From: Deltaproteobacteria bacterium
GTDB lineage: Bacteria > Desulfobacterota > Desulfuromonadia > Desulfuromonadales > Geopsychrobacteraceae
DNA: 59,962 nucleotides
Direction of reading: 5' to 3'
Assembly: GCA_024280335.1 (NCBI GenBank)
Contig: JAJRQI010000058.1
Coordinates: forward strand, 1-59,962
A program made the position numbers and the translations under genes. The notes beneath the pieces are model-generated. The model was given only the letters and a program-made list of their open reading frames with translations, did not search any database and had not been told where the DNA came from. Shown here piece after piece: positions 32,562 through 41,561 of this stretch. Each line of letters starts with the position of its first letter. The stretch's first letter is position 1.

Positions 32562-33548
32562 TTATCTTCGTCGGATCAGATATTGACCGACCTGTTCACT
32601 GTGATGGCAGGCGACCAGATGCTTATCGCCAGAATCGGTCAGCGGGGGGGAGTGTTCGCGACAGAGTTGGTCGGCATAGGGGCAGCGGGGGTGAAAGTAG
32701 CAACCGCTGGGCGGATTGACAGGAGAGGGGATTTCTCCTGACAGGGGCGCCGGGCGCGGATGGTCCGGATCGGCAACCGGCACCGCATTGAGCAGTGCTT
32801 CGGTGTAGGGATGGCGCGGGTTTTTATACAAGGTTTCAGCGTCAGTCAACTCGACGATATTCCCCAGGTACATGACCGCGATACGGTCGCTGACATGCTC
32901 GATAACGGCCAGGTCGTGGGCGATAAACAAGTAGCTGAGATTGTGCTGCTGCTGCAACTCCTGCAGCAGATTGAGAATCTGCGCCTGCACCGAGAGATCG
33001 AGGGCCGAGACCGGTTCATCGGCGATGATCAGTTGCGGTTCCACCGCCAGCGCTCGGGCGATGCCGATCCGCTGGCGTTGGCCGCCGGAAAACTCATGCG
33101 AATAGCGTTGCTCATGTTCCGCTGTCAAGCCGACCTTCTCCAGCAGTTCAATCACTCGGTCGCGGATCTGGCGGGCCGGGACCAACTTGTGGATAATCAG
33201 CGGCTCACTGAGGATGCTGCTGACGGTCATGCGCGGATTGAGCGAGGAGAAGGGATCCTGAAAGATCATCTGGATCTGTCGCCGGAAAGGGCGCATCTGT
33301 CGGGCTGAAAGGGTCGTCAGGTCAGTGTCGTTGAACAGCACCCGGCCCTGATCGGCTTTTTGCAACTGCATGATCAGCTTGCCGGTGGTCGATTTTCCGC
33401 AACCCGATTCGCCGACCAGACCGAGGGTTTCCCCCTGTTCCAGGGTGAAACTGACGTCATTGACCGCGACCAGTCGTGCGCCCGAACCGCCAAGGGTACT
33501 GCTGGTGCGGAAACTTTTGCGTAGATTTTCTATCTGCAGCAGCGGCAT
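32562..33548 (-). CDS. oppF: Peptide ABC transporter ATP-binding protein (OppF/DppF type)
   Basis: Cytoplasmic ATPase of an oligopeptide/dipeptide importer, 328 residues. Walker [11 protein letters not shown]-loop FQDPFSSLNPR, signature SGGQRQRIGIARAL, Walker B LIIADEPVSALD and the C-terminal oligopeptide/dipeptide extension with the iron-sulfur-type cysteine cluster (CYFHPRCPYADQLC) are all present. It adjoins oppD directly (adjacent stop and start). No permease or substrate-binding gene lies nearby, so the pair is an orphan. Confidence 0.93.
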   Translation of the reverse strand: MPLLQIENLRKSFRTSSTLGGSGARLVAVNDVSFTLEQGETLGLVGESGCGKSTTGKLIMQLQKADQGRVLFNDTDLTTLSARQMRPFRRQIQMIFQDPFSSLNPRMTVSSILSEPLIIHKLVPARQIRDRVIELLEKVGLTAEHEQRYSHEFSGGQRQRIGIARALAVEPQLIIADEPVSALDLSVQAQILNLLQELQQQHNLSYLFIAHDLAVIEHVSDRIAVMYLGNIVELTDAETLYKNPRHPYTEALLNAVPVADPDHPRPAPLSGEIPSPVNPPSGCYFHPRCPYADQLCREHSPPLTDSGDKHLVACHHSEQVGQYLIRRR

Positions 33549-34504
33549 CAGTATCTCCAGCAGCGCACCCAGTGGCCCGGTTTATGCTCTTTGAGTTGCA
33601 TCTGCTCGTGGCCGCAGGGGGGCGAGGGGGCGTCGCAGCGATCGATAAACAGGCAACCGTCGTGATGTTCACGCAGACTGGGAAGTTGGCCGGGAATGGT
33701 CGGCAGCAAGCCTTTATGTCCCGGGCGGGGGATGCAGTTGAGTAACCCCTGGGTGTAGGGATGCAGTGGATTCTCAAACAATTGCACGACACTGCCGGTT
33801 TCAACGATCTGCCCGGCATACATCACCGCCAGGCGGTCAGCATTGCTGGCGACCACACCCAGATCGTGAGTGATCAGCAGGGTGGTCATCTGCCGCTCTT
33901 CCTTGAGCTTTTGCAGCAGATCCATGATCTGTGCCTGGATGGTGACATCGAGAGCGGTGGTCGGTTCGTCGGCGATCAGCAATTTCGGATCGCAGGCCAG
34001 GGCGATGGCGATCATCACCCGTTGCCGCTGGCCACCGGAGAGTTGATGGGGATAGTCGCGCAGTCGCCGGCCCGGATCGGAAATGCCGACCTGGGTGAGA
34101 AGATCAGCGGCCTGTTCCAGCGCTTGAGGCGAGGTTGACCCTTTGTGCAGGCGCAGCACCTCGGCGATCTGTTCACCGATCTGCAAAACCGGGTTGAGCG
34201 AGGTCATCGGCTCCTGGAAAATCATCGAAATCTGGTTGCCGCGAATCCTGCGCATCTCCAGATCAGGCAGATGCAGCAGATCGCGATCATCCAGACGAAT
34301 CTCGCCACCGACCACCCGTCCCGGCTCCGGCAGCAGGCGCAGCAAAGAGAGGGCGGTCATCGATTTGCCGCAACCCGATTCACCGACCAGCGCCAGCGTC
34401 TCGCCGCTGTTGATGGTAAAGGAGACATCGTCAACTGCCTTGACCAGACCGGAGCGGGTAAAGAAATAGCTGCGTAGATTTTCGACGACAAGACGTGGCG
34501 GCAT
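33548..34504 (-). CDS. oppD: Peptide ABC transporter ATP-binding protein (OppD/DppD type)
   Basis: Partner ATPase of the oppF product, 318 residues from ATG 34504. Walker [34 protein letters not shown] and [14 protein letters not shown] are intact. The C-terminal domain has the Cys motif [16 protein letters not shown]. In-frame ATG codons at 34534 and 34555 lack ribosome-binding sites and extend past the usual N-terminus. The pair must use permeases coded elsewhere or be a relic of a larger operon. Confidence 0.92.
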   Translation of the reverse strand: MPPRLVVENLRSYFFTRSGLVKAVDDVSFTINSGETLALVGESGCGKSMTALSLLRLLPEPGRVVGGEIRLDDRDLLHLPDLEMRRIRGNQISMIFQEPMTSLNPVLQIGEQIAEVLRLHKGSTSPQALEQAADLLTQVGISDPGRRLRDYPHQLSGGQRQRVMIAIALACDPKLLIADEPTTALDVTIQAQIMDLLQKLKEERQMTTLLITHDLGVVASNADRLAVMYAGQIVETGSVVQLFENPLHPYTQGLLNCIPRPGHKGLLPTIPGQLPSLREHHDGCLFIDRCDAPSPPCGHEQMQLKEHKPGHWVRCWRY

Positions 34505-34681
34505 GTTTTTTCCCAGGTTCTGAAGAAGCTTCATGTGTACACGCTGGCGCGACAATGGTCAAGCATCCTTCACTTTGCAAAGCCGGGTTCACGTGGTAGT
34601 ATCGCGCGCTTTGAAATGATTTTCAGACAACTAAATATCGATCCGTTGCTCCCGGAAATTTTCTGCTATGCAAGGGCGTAG

Positions 34682-34786
34682 AAATCCCCCTCAATCCCCC
34701 TTTTTCAAAGGGGGAGATCGTATGCTCTTTTTTTCCGGGGGTGAGCTTAGTTCCCCCCTTAGAAAAAGGGGGGCGAGGGGGGATTT
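34682..34786. repeat. C/G-rich palindromic dispersed repeat upstream of tex
   Basis: Left arm AAATCCCCCTCAATCCCCC, right arm the near-complement ending GGGGGGATTT, with inner C5/G5 hairpins. A second copy begins at 59843 with the same AAATCCCCCTCAATCCCCCTTT text. The right end lies against the AGGA ribosome-binding site of tex. Confidence 0.85.
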
Positions 34787-34795
34787 AGGATATAA

Positions 34796-37102
34796 ATGAT
34801 GATGAACAGCAAGCAAGGTTCCGATTTTTCCCGCATTCTGATTGCTGAAACCGGTCTGAAAGATTTTCAGGTGACGCAGACCGTGGCATTGCTGGAAGAG
34901 GGGGCAACGGTCCCGTTTATTGCCCGGTACCGTAAAGAGGTGACCGGGGAGCTGGATGAAGTGCAGATCCGCCTGTTGCAGGAGCGGTTGGCCTATCATC
35001 AGGAGTTGAGCGACCGGCGGCAGACGATCCTCAAGTCGATCGACGAGCAGGGGAAATTGACTGCCGAATTGCGGCAGAGGCTCGAAGCGGTGCAGCAGAA
35101 GACCGAGCTGGAAGATCTCTACCTGCCCTACAAACCGAAGCGGCGGACCAAGGCCTCGATCGCCAGAGAACGGGGACTTGAACCGCTGGCTGGCCAGTTG
35201 CTGGCGGCCCGCGAAACGGCAGTAACGCTGGAATCACTGGCCGTCCCCTATCTGAACCCTGAACTGGAGATTGTCGATGTTGCCGGCGCACTGGCGGGTG
35301 CCGGGCATATTCTGGCGGAGCAGTTTGCCGACCGTGCCGAAGCGCGTGCGCTGGTGCGTGAACTGACCTGGCAACAAGGGCTGTTCCGTTCGCAACCGGC
35401 GCGTGGCAAAGAGGGAACCGTCAGTAAGTTCGAGATGTACTACGATTTCAGCGAGTCGCTGCGGCAGATCCCTTCCCATCGGATGCTGGCGATGCGCCGT
35501 GGCGAAAAGGAAGAGGTGCTGCGGCTGAATGTGGCGGCTCCGGAAGAGGAATTGTTGAACCGTTTGGGGCTACTGCTGCTCCCGGCCGCTCACCCCTATC
35601 GCGATTGGTTGCAGCAGGTGATTATCGACGCCTACCAGCGGTTGCTGGCACCATCGATTGAGGTCGAGCTGCGCTTGCAGGCAAAGCGGGCCGCCGACGA
35701 GGAAGCGATCCGGGTTTTTGCCGAAAACCTGCGCAACCTGTTGCTGGCCGCCCCGGCCGGTAGTCGCCGGGTGCTTGGTGTCGATCCCGGTTTGCGGACC
35801 GGTTCCAAACTGGCGACGGTTGATGCCACCGGTCGTTTCCAGCAACATGTCACCATCTATCCGCATGCCGGCCGCGGCCGGATCGAACCGGCGAAGCAAG
35901 AGCTGCTGCGCTTGATCGAGGCGCAGCAGGTCGAAATGGTCGCCATCGGCAACGGCACTGCCGGGCGTGAGATGGATCAGTTCGTCCGCCAAACTTTGAA
36001 GGAGGCAGGGAGGAAACTGCCGGTGGTGATGGTCAGTGAAGCGGGTGCCAGCATCTATTCGGCATCCGATATTGCCCGCGAAGAGTTTCCCGAGCTCGAT
36101 CTGACCGTGCGCGGCGCCATTTCCATCGCCCGCCGCTTACAGGATCCGCTGGCCGAACTGGTCAAGGTTGAGCCGAAGAGTATCGGTGTCGGTCAGTATC
36201 AACACGATGTCAGCCAGCCGGCGTTGAAAAAGTCCCTCGATGAGGTGGTTGAATCCTGCGTTAATTACGTCGGTGTCGATCTGAATACCGCCAGCTGGGC
36301 GTTGCTCAGTTTTGTCTCCGGAATCAGCGCGACACTGGCCAAGGCGATTGTTCTTCAACGTGACGAACTGGGCGGTTTTACGCAGCGCAAGCAATTGCTC
36401 GATGTGCCCAGATTCGGCAAAAAGGCTTTTGAACAGGCCGCCGGTTTTTTGCGCGTGCGCAATGCCGAGCAGCCGCTGGACAATACCGCCGTGCACCCGG
36501 AACGCTATAAACTGGTGGAGCAGATGGCGGCAGATCAGGGGGTCGCCTTGCCGAAATTGATCGCCGAGTCACGCCTGCTGGAACAGCTTGATCTGCACAG
36601 ATATGTCGGTGAGAATATCGGTCTGCCGACCCTGCGTGATATTATCAGTGAACTGAAAAAACCGGGTCGCGACCCGCGCGAAACCTTTGTCAGCACCATT
36701 TTTCGCGAGGATGTGATGGAGGTCAGGGATCTCAAGGAGGGGATGACCCTCAACGGGGTGGTAACCAATGTCGCGGCCTTCGGCGCCTTTGTCGATATCG
36801 GTGTGCATCAGGATGGCTTGGTGCATATCAGCCAGCTGGCTGACCGTTTTGTCAAGGATCCGAATCAGGTGGTCAAGGTCGGTCAACAGGTACAGGTGAA
36901 GGTGCTGAGTATTGATTTGCAACGGAAACGGATCGGTTTGACTCTGCGCAGCGGTGAACAGCCGAGTGTTGCTGAGCGCCAGCCACCGCAGAAAAAGCAG
37001 TCGATCCGGCAACAGTCGCCGAAAAAGAGCGCTACCGCACCGCAGACCGATCTGGCGGCGGCTTTCGCAAAATCAGGATTTAAGGTTAAACAGGGAAAGT
37101 AG
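34796..37102 (+). CDS. tex: RNA-binding transcription accessory protein Tex
   Basis: Conserved nucleic-acid-binding protein related to eukaryotic Spt6. Over 768 residues: N-terminal Tex helical domain with EEGATVPFIARYRKEVTG (about 32-49), YqgF/RNase-H-like domain (VLGVDPGLRTGSKLA, about 325-450), helix-hairpin-helix domain (SCVNYVGVDLNTAS), a second HhH region (FGKKAFEQAAGFLRV), and the S1 RNA-binding domain near 640-715 (LNGVVTNVAAFGAFVDIGVH). A basic tail follows. Three consecutive ATG codons make the exact start uncertain by one or two residues. Confidence 0.96.
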   Translation: MMMNSKQGSDFSRILIAETGLKDFQVTQTVALLEEGATVPFIARYRKEVTGELDEVQIRLLQERLAYHQELSDRRQTILKSIDEQGKLTAELRQRLEAVQQKTELEDLYLPYKPKRRTKASIARERGLEPLAGQLLAARETAVTLESLAVPYLNPELEIVDVAGALAGAGHILAEQFADRAEARALVRELTWQQGLFRSQPARGKEGTVSKFEMYYDFSESLRQIPSHRMLAMRRGEKEEVLRLNVAAPEEELLNRLGLLLLPAAHPYRDWLQQVIIDAYQRLLAPSIEVELRLQAKRAADEEAIRVFAENLRNLLLAAPAGSRRVLGVDPGLRTGSKLATVDATGRFQQHVTIYPHAGRGRIEPAKQELLRLIEAQQVEMVAIGNGTAGREMDQFVRQTLKEAGRKLPVVMVSEAGASIYSASDIAREEFPELDLTVRGAISIARRLQDPLAELVKVEPKSIGVGQYQHDVSQPALKKSLDEVVESCVNYVGVDLNTASWALLSFVSGISATLAKAIVLQRDELGGFTQRKQLLDVPRFGKKAFEQAAGFLRVRNAEQPLDNTAVHPERYKLVEQMAADQGVALPKLIAESRLLEQLDLHRYVGENIGLPTLRDIISELKKPGRDPRETFVSTIFREDVMEVRDLKEGMTLNGVVTNVAAFGAFVDIGVHQDGLVHISQLADRFVKDPNQVVKVGQQVQVKVLSIDLQRKRIGLTLRSGEQPSVAERQPPQKKQSIRQQSPKKSATAPQTDLAAAFAKSGFKVKQGK

Positions 37103-37109
37103 TTCATAA

Positions 37110-38012
37110 ATGAAAAAACAATTGGTAGATCTGCATATTCACTCGACCTGTTCGGACGGTTTTTATTCGCCGCAAGAGTTGCTGGCAATGGCGGCGGACA
37201 AAGGTCTGACGGCGGTGGCTCTGGCCGATCATGATAATGTCGACGGGATCAGTGCGGCACAACAGGCGGGAAAAGCGCTGGGAGTAGAGGTGCTGTCAGC
37301 GGTTGAATTGTCGACCCTCTGGTACGATTATTACGATATGCATCTGCTCGGCTACGGTTTTAATCAGCAGGATCCCTACCTGATTCGCCAACTGAGTGAA
37401 TTTCAGGAGTATCGGTCCGGTCGCAATCGGCAGATCATCGCGCGGGTCAATGAAAAACTTGCGGGTGAGAATCGTCAACCGATCGATGCCGATACGGTCC
37501 GCAAGCTGGCCGGTGGCACCATCGGTCGTCCGCATATCGCTCAGGCTTTACGTGAGGCAGGCTACGTGACCAACAACGAAGAGGCTTTCGTGCGTTATCT
37601 GATCCCCTGCAATGTTGCGAAACGCTATTTCCCGATGGATGAAGCGATCGGTTTGATCCACCGCAGCGGCGGTATCGCGGTGCTGGCCCATCCGCCCTAT
37701 ATTACCCGCGACCGACAAAAGCTGGAAAAACTGGTTGCCGAACTGATTCCTCTCGGCCTTGACGGGATCGAGGCCTATAACAACGGCTCGAATCTGGAGG
37801 ATACCGACTGGCTGATCAAGCTGGCGCGCAAGCATCAGCTGATTATCACCGGCGGTTCCGATTTCCATGGTGATCCCGGCTCGAATATCGAGATCGGCAG
37901 CGGCTTTCGCGAGATGCGGATACCTTATGCCTGCGTCGAAGAGATCCGACAGGCTCTAAAAAGCAGGAACAAGGTGAAAGAAACAAGGTTTCAGGATAAT
38001 CAGAAATCATAA
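37110..38012 (+). CDS. PHP-domain phosphoesterase
   Basis: A 300-residue metal-dependent phosphoesterase of the PHP superfamily, YciV/TrpH group; members hydrolyse 3',5'-nucleoside bisphosphates or trim RNA 5' ends. Metal ligands are visible in VDLHIHSTCSDG (residues 6-17), LADHDNVDG, the later AVLAHPPY and GGSDFHGD. It starts 8 bases after the tex stop, so the two are probably cotranscribed; a shared role in RNA metabolism is plausible but inferred. Confidence 0.9.
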   Translation: MKKQLVDLHIHSTCSDGFYSPQELLAMAADKGLTAVALADHDNVDGISAAQQAGKALGVEVLSAVELSTLWYDYYDMHLLGYGFNQQDPYLIRQLSEFQEYRSGRNRQIIARVNEKLAGENRQPIDADTVRKLAGGTIGRPHIAQALREAGYVTNNEEAFVRYLIPCNVAKRYFPMDEAIGLIHRSGGIAVLAHPPYITRDRQKLEKLVAELIPLGLDGIEAYNNGSNLEDTDWLIKLARKHQLIITGGSDFHGDPGSNIEIGSGFREMRIPYACVEEIRQALKSRNKVKETRFQDNQKS

Positions 38013-38029
38013 TTCACCTTGCACCTGAA

Positions 38030-38812
38030 TTACCTGTCCTTCCAAACCGCTGGCCGCTTTTCCAGAAAGGCGGCCATTCCTTCTTTCTGGTCATGCGTCG
38101 AAAAACAGAGTGCAAACAGGTCGGCCTCATAGGCAAACGCCTTGTCTATATCCATCTCCATGCCGTTATCGACCGCTTCCTTGATTAATCGAACAGTTAT
38201 CTGTGATTTCGCGGCAATTTTCTCCGCCATGGTTTGTGCAACAGCAAGCAGTTCGGGTTGCGCTACCACCTGATCGACCAGGCCGATCCTTTCCGCTTCC
38301 GTTGCTGCAATCATATCCCCAGTAAACATCAGCTGTTTCGCCTTGCCTTTGCCGACCAAGCGTGGCAACCGTTGGGTCCCTGACCAGCCTGGGATAATCC
38401 CGAGGTTGACTTCCGGTTGGCCGAGTTTGGCATTTTTCGCGGCAATCCGGATATCGCAGGCCATGGCCAATACGCAACCGCCGCCCAGGGCATAACCGTT
38501 GATGGCGGCGATCATCACCTTTGGAGAATATTCAATTGAGTTGAAGAGTTTTTGTGCCTGCCGGGCAACATCGCGCGCTTCCAGCGGACCCAGGGGTTGC
38601 ATGACAGAGATGTCTCCGCCAGCGACAAAGGCTTTTTCGCCAGCGCCGGTGATAATGACCACTTTGACTTGCGGATTGATTTCCACCTCGACAATTGCCT
38701 GCACCAACTCGCTCAAAGTGGCCGGGTTGAGCGTGTTCAGCGCTTGTGGCCGATTGATCGTCAACAGGGCAACATGGTTGCTGATTTCCAATAATAGATT
38801 TTCGTAGGGCAT
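38030..38812 (-). CDS. Crotonase-fold protein (enoyl-CoA hydratase-like), catalytic Glu changed
   Basis: A 260-residue enoyl-CoA hydratase/isomerase family member. The oxyanion-hole segment AGGDISVM and the CoA-binding IIPGWSGTQRLPRLVG are present, as is the second catalytic glutamate (GQPEVNLG). The first catalytic glutamate of hydratases, in GGGCELAM, is valine here (GGGCVLAM; codon GTA on the minus strand). So ordinary crotonyl-CoA hydration is doubtful; another crotonase-family reaction is possible. It stops against no neighbour and starts 2 bases after hrpB ends. Confidence 0.9.
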   Translation of the reverse strand: MPYENLLLEISNHVALLTINRPQALNTLNPATLSELVQAIVEVEINPQVKVVIITGAGEKAFVAGGDISVMQPLGPLEARDVARQAQKLFNSIEYSPKVMIAAINGYALGGGCVLAMACDIRIAAKNAKLGQPEVNLGIIPGWSGTQRLPRLVGKGKAKQLMFTGDMIAATEAERIGLVDQVVAQPELLAVAQTMAEKIAAKSQITVRLIKEAVDNGMEMDIDKAFAYEADLFALCFSTHDQKEGMAAFLEKRPAVWKDR

Positions 38813-38813
38813 A

Positions 38814-41306
38814 TTAACTTCTCCGTTTGGTTTTGGCGGTCGGCAGTGCCGTCAGTGGATCATCCGGCCATGGGTGCTTGGGATAACGTCCCCGCATCTC
38901 CTTTTTAACCTCCAGGTAGTTTTCTGCCCAGAAATTTTTCAGGTCCTGCGTCACCTGCAGCGGCCGCCCGGCCGGGGAGAGCAGCTGGATGACCACCGCC
39001 ACCCGGCCGCCGGCAATCCGAGGCGTCTCGAGTTGGCCGAACATCTCCTGCAGTTTGACCGCCAGAATCGGTGCACCTTCAGATCGATATTGCAGGCGGA
39101 TCTGTGAGCCGCTCGGCACTTGCAGCCGCTCCGGAGCCAACTGTTCCAGCCGTTGCAGCTGTTGCCAGTCAAGTTGACTGCGCAGGGCGGTCAGTAAATC
39201 GATCTTTTTAAGATCGGCACGGTTACGGCTGTTGCCGAGAAACGGTTGCAGCCAGTTTTCCAGATTGTTCAAAAGAGACGTTTCGCTGAGGTCCGGCCAG
39301 TTTTCGGTCGGTTGCTGCCGGTGGAGGAAATTGATCCGGCCGACAAGGTTTTCCGTCACCTTCGACCCGTTCAGCAGTTGCAGACCTTCGCTGCGGATGG
39401 CGGACAGCATCGCTTCTTCCAGCCCCTCCCCGGTGACCTGCTCCGCTCGTTCGGCAACCACGATCTTGCCCAGTTTCTGTTGCGCACAACTGATCACCCG
39501 GCCCTGTTTGCTCTCCCAGCGGCACTGTATCTGCCATGGGAGTTGTGGATAGAGCTGTCGGAGGGTTGCTTCGTCGATCTGACTGGCCAGAGTGATCCTG
39601 TTTGCCGTCGATTGCCCCGAGCGCAGTTCGACGGCGATCAGGTAGGGAGCCTGTTGTACGGCAGAGCATTCATCCAGGGTTGCCCCCTGGCCAGAGCTGA
39701 GCAGATAGTTTCTGGAGTTCGCTTGCCGGGCCTTGGCAATCCGGTCCGGGAAAGCGGCTGCGAGCAGTTGCCCGACCTGTTCGGCACAATAGACATCGGC
39801 TGCCGGTGGGGTAGTGGCAAGTTTGAAATAGCGCCGCCAATAGCTGCCGGCACGATCAATGGCCGCGAACTCTCCACAGTTATTGCGGCGCTGACCTTTC
39901 CAGAGTTCCTCAAGACGATCGAACAGGTCGCAGCGACTATGCTGTGCCGCACTGCGCCGGGTCGCCCAGGGATCACGTTCAGAGAGCAGTGCGGCCAGAT
40001 CGCAGCCGAGGGGGAGCAGTTTCAACCGTTTCGCCTCCAGTAACAGAGTACTGAGACGTGGATGGTTCGGCAGTTCCGCCAGCGCTTTCCCCTGAGCCGT
40101 CAGTTGTCCCTGTGGACTCAGCGCCCCCAGGGTTTTCAGCAGATTGAGAGCGGCATTCCAAGCGGCAGTTGCCGGCGGGTCGAGCCAGCTCAGTGTCTGC
40201 GGATCGTGGACACCCCAGTTGTACAGCTCCAAGGCTACCGGCGCCAGATCGGCGCTCCCGATTTCCGGCGGCGTGAAGGGGAGCAGGCTGCCCTGAACCC
40301 CTTCGCTCCAGAGTCGGTAGCAGACCCCTGGCCCCAGTCTCCCGGCCCGGCCGGCCCGTTGAACGGCACTAGCCTGCGAGATGCGCCCCAGTTGCAGACG
40401 GGTCAGGCCGCTCTCGAAGCGTGGCTGGCGGCAGAAACCGCTGTCGATAACCACCGAAACCCCTTCGATGGTCAGACTGGTTTCCGCGATATTGGTGGCC
40501 AATACGACTTTGCGCCGTTTTCCCGGCTGAATCGCTTTTTGCTGTTCGGCGAAGGAGAGGTTACCGTAAAGCGGGCAGAGCAGATACTGCTCGCGCAAGT
40601 CATCCAGCTGCTGTCGAACCCGGCGAATCTCACCTTCACCGGGAAGGAAGACCAGCAGATCTCCTGCGGTCTCTTTGAGCGCATGGCGGATGGCCGTGGC
40701 CGTTGTGTCGACGAGCTGTTTCTGCGGCGGCTTGTTTAAATAGCGGATGTCGACCGGAAAAGAACGCCCCTCACAGCTCAATATCGGCGCATCCAGGAGT
40801 TTTGCCAGCGGTTCGCTATCCAGGGTTGCCGACATCACCAGCAGTTTCAGGTCAGCGCGTAAACCACGCTGAATATCATGGCAGAGTGCCAGAGCCAGAT
40901 CGGATTGCAGGTGGCGTTCGTGAAACTCATCAAAAATCACCAGGCCCACCCCGGTCAGTTCCGGGTTGTTTTGCAGGCGGCGGATAAGAATCCCCTCGGT
41001 GACAACTTCGATGCGGGTGGCGGATGAAATCCTGCGTTGATAGCGGATGCTGTAGCCGACCGTCTGGCCGGCTTTTTCATCCAGTTGCCGAGCCATAAAA
41101 CCTGCGGCGTTACTGGCTGCCAACCGGCGTGGTTCAAGCATCAGAATCGAATTGCCCCGCAGCCAGGGTTCGTTCAACAGCGCCAGCGGAATCCGGGTGG
41201 TTTTCCCCGCTCCCGGCGGAGCTTGCAGAATAACTGTCTGGGCAGCGGCCAGCCTGCTTCGCAGTTCGGGCAGGACTTTATCAATAGTAAAAGCTTGCTT
41301 GGCCAT
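38814..41306 (-). CDS. hrpB: ATP-dependent RNA helicase HrpB
   Basis: DEAH/DExH-type superfamily 2 helicase of 830 residues. Walker A PPGAGKTT (about 30-37), DEFH box, SAT motif (VMSATLD), motif V/VI (TNIAETSLTIEG; QRAGRAGRLGPG), helicase-associated HA2 region, and the HrpB-specific C-terminal domain ending RYPKHPWPDDPLTA. All helicase motifs are intact. It probably shares a transcript with the crotonase gene. Confidence 0.95.
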   Translation of the reverse strand: MAKQAFTIDKVLPELRSRLAAAQTVILQAPPGAGKTTRIPLALLNEPWLRGNSILMLEPRRLAASNAAGFMARQLDEKAGQTVGYSIRYQRRISSATRIEVVTEGILIRRLQNNPELTGVGLVIFDEFHERHLQSDLALALCHDIQRGLRADLKLLVMSATLDSEPLAKLLDAPILSCEGRSFPVDIRYLNKPPQKQLVDTTATAIRHALKETAGDLLVFLPGEGEIRRVRQQLDDLREQYLLCPLYGNLSFAEQQKAIQPGKRRKVVLATNIAETSLTIEGVSVVIDSGFCRQPRFESGLTRLQLGRISQASAVQRAGRAGRLGPGVCYRLWSEGVQGSLLPFTPPEIGSADLAPVALELYNWGVHDPQTLSWLDPPATAAWNAALNLLKTLGALSPQGQLTAQGKALAELPNHPRLSTLLLEAKRLKLLPLGCDLAALLSERDPWATRRSAAQHSRCDLFDRLEELWKGQRRNNCGEFAAIDRAGSYWRRYFKLATTPPAADVYCAEQVGQLLAAAFPDRIAKARQANSRNYLLSSGQGATLDECSAVQQAPYLIAVELRSGQSTANRITLASQIDEATLRQLYPQLPWQIQCRWESKQGRVISCAQQKLGKIVVAERAEQVTGEGLEEAMLSAIRSEGLQLLNGSKVTENLVGRINFLHRQQPTENWPDLSETSLLNNLENWLQPFLGNSRNRADLKKIDLLTALRSQLDWQQLQRLEQLAPERLQVPSGSQIRLQYRSEGAPILAVKLQEMFGQLETPRIAGGRVAVVIQLLSPAGRPLQVTQDLKNFWAENYLEVKKEMRGRYPKHPWPDDPLTALPTAKTKRRS

Positions 41307-41561
41307 CTTATTCTTTCTGCGAGTGTATCCAGATCGATCTGTAGTATGTCATGCAGCTAGCCGTTCAGCAATATTTTTGCACTGCTGAAATTCAGCAAAA
41401 AATAGAATGATTTCAATGGTTGCCGGTGGTTTTGTTGAGTTTTTTTTGCGGCCCTGAAAATTTAATTAACATTAAAGGTTTGCAAGTGGTCATGATTTTT
41501 ACGATGATGTAAACAGTCCCCTTATCTTGAGCAGTTATAATGATAATAGTTTGGTGTTTCT

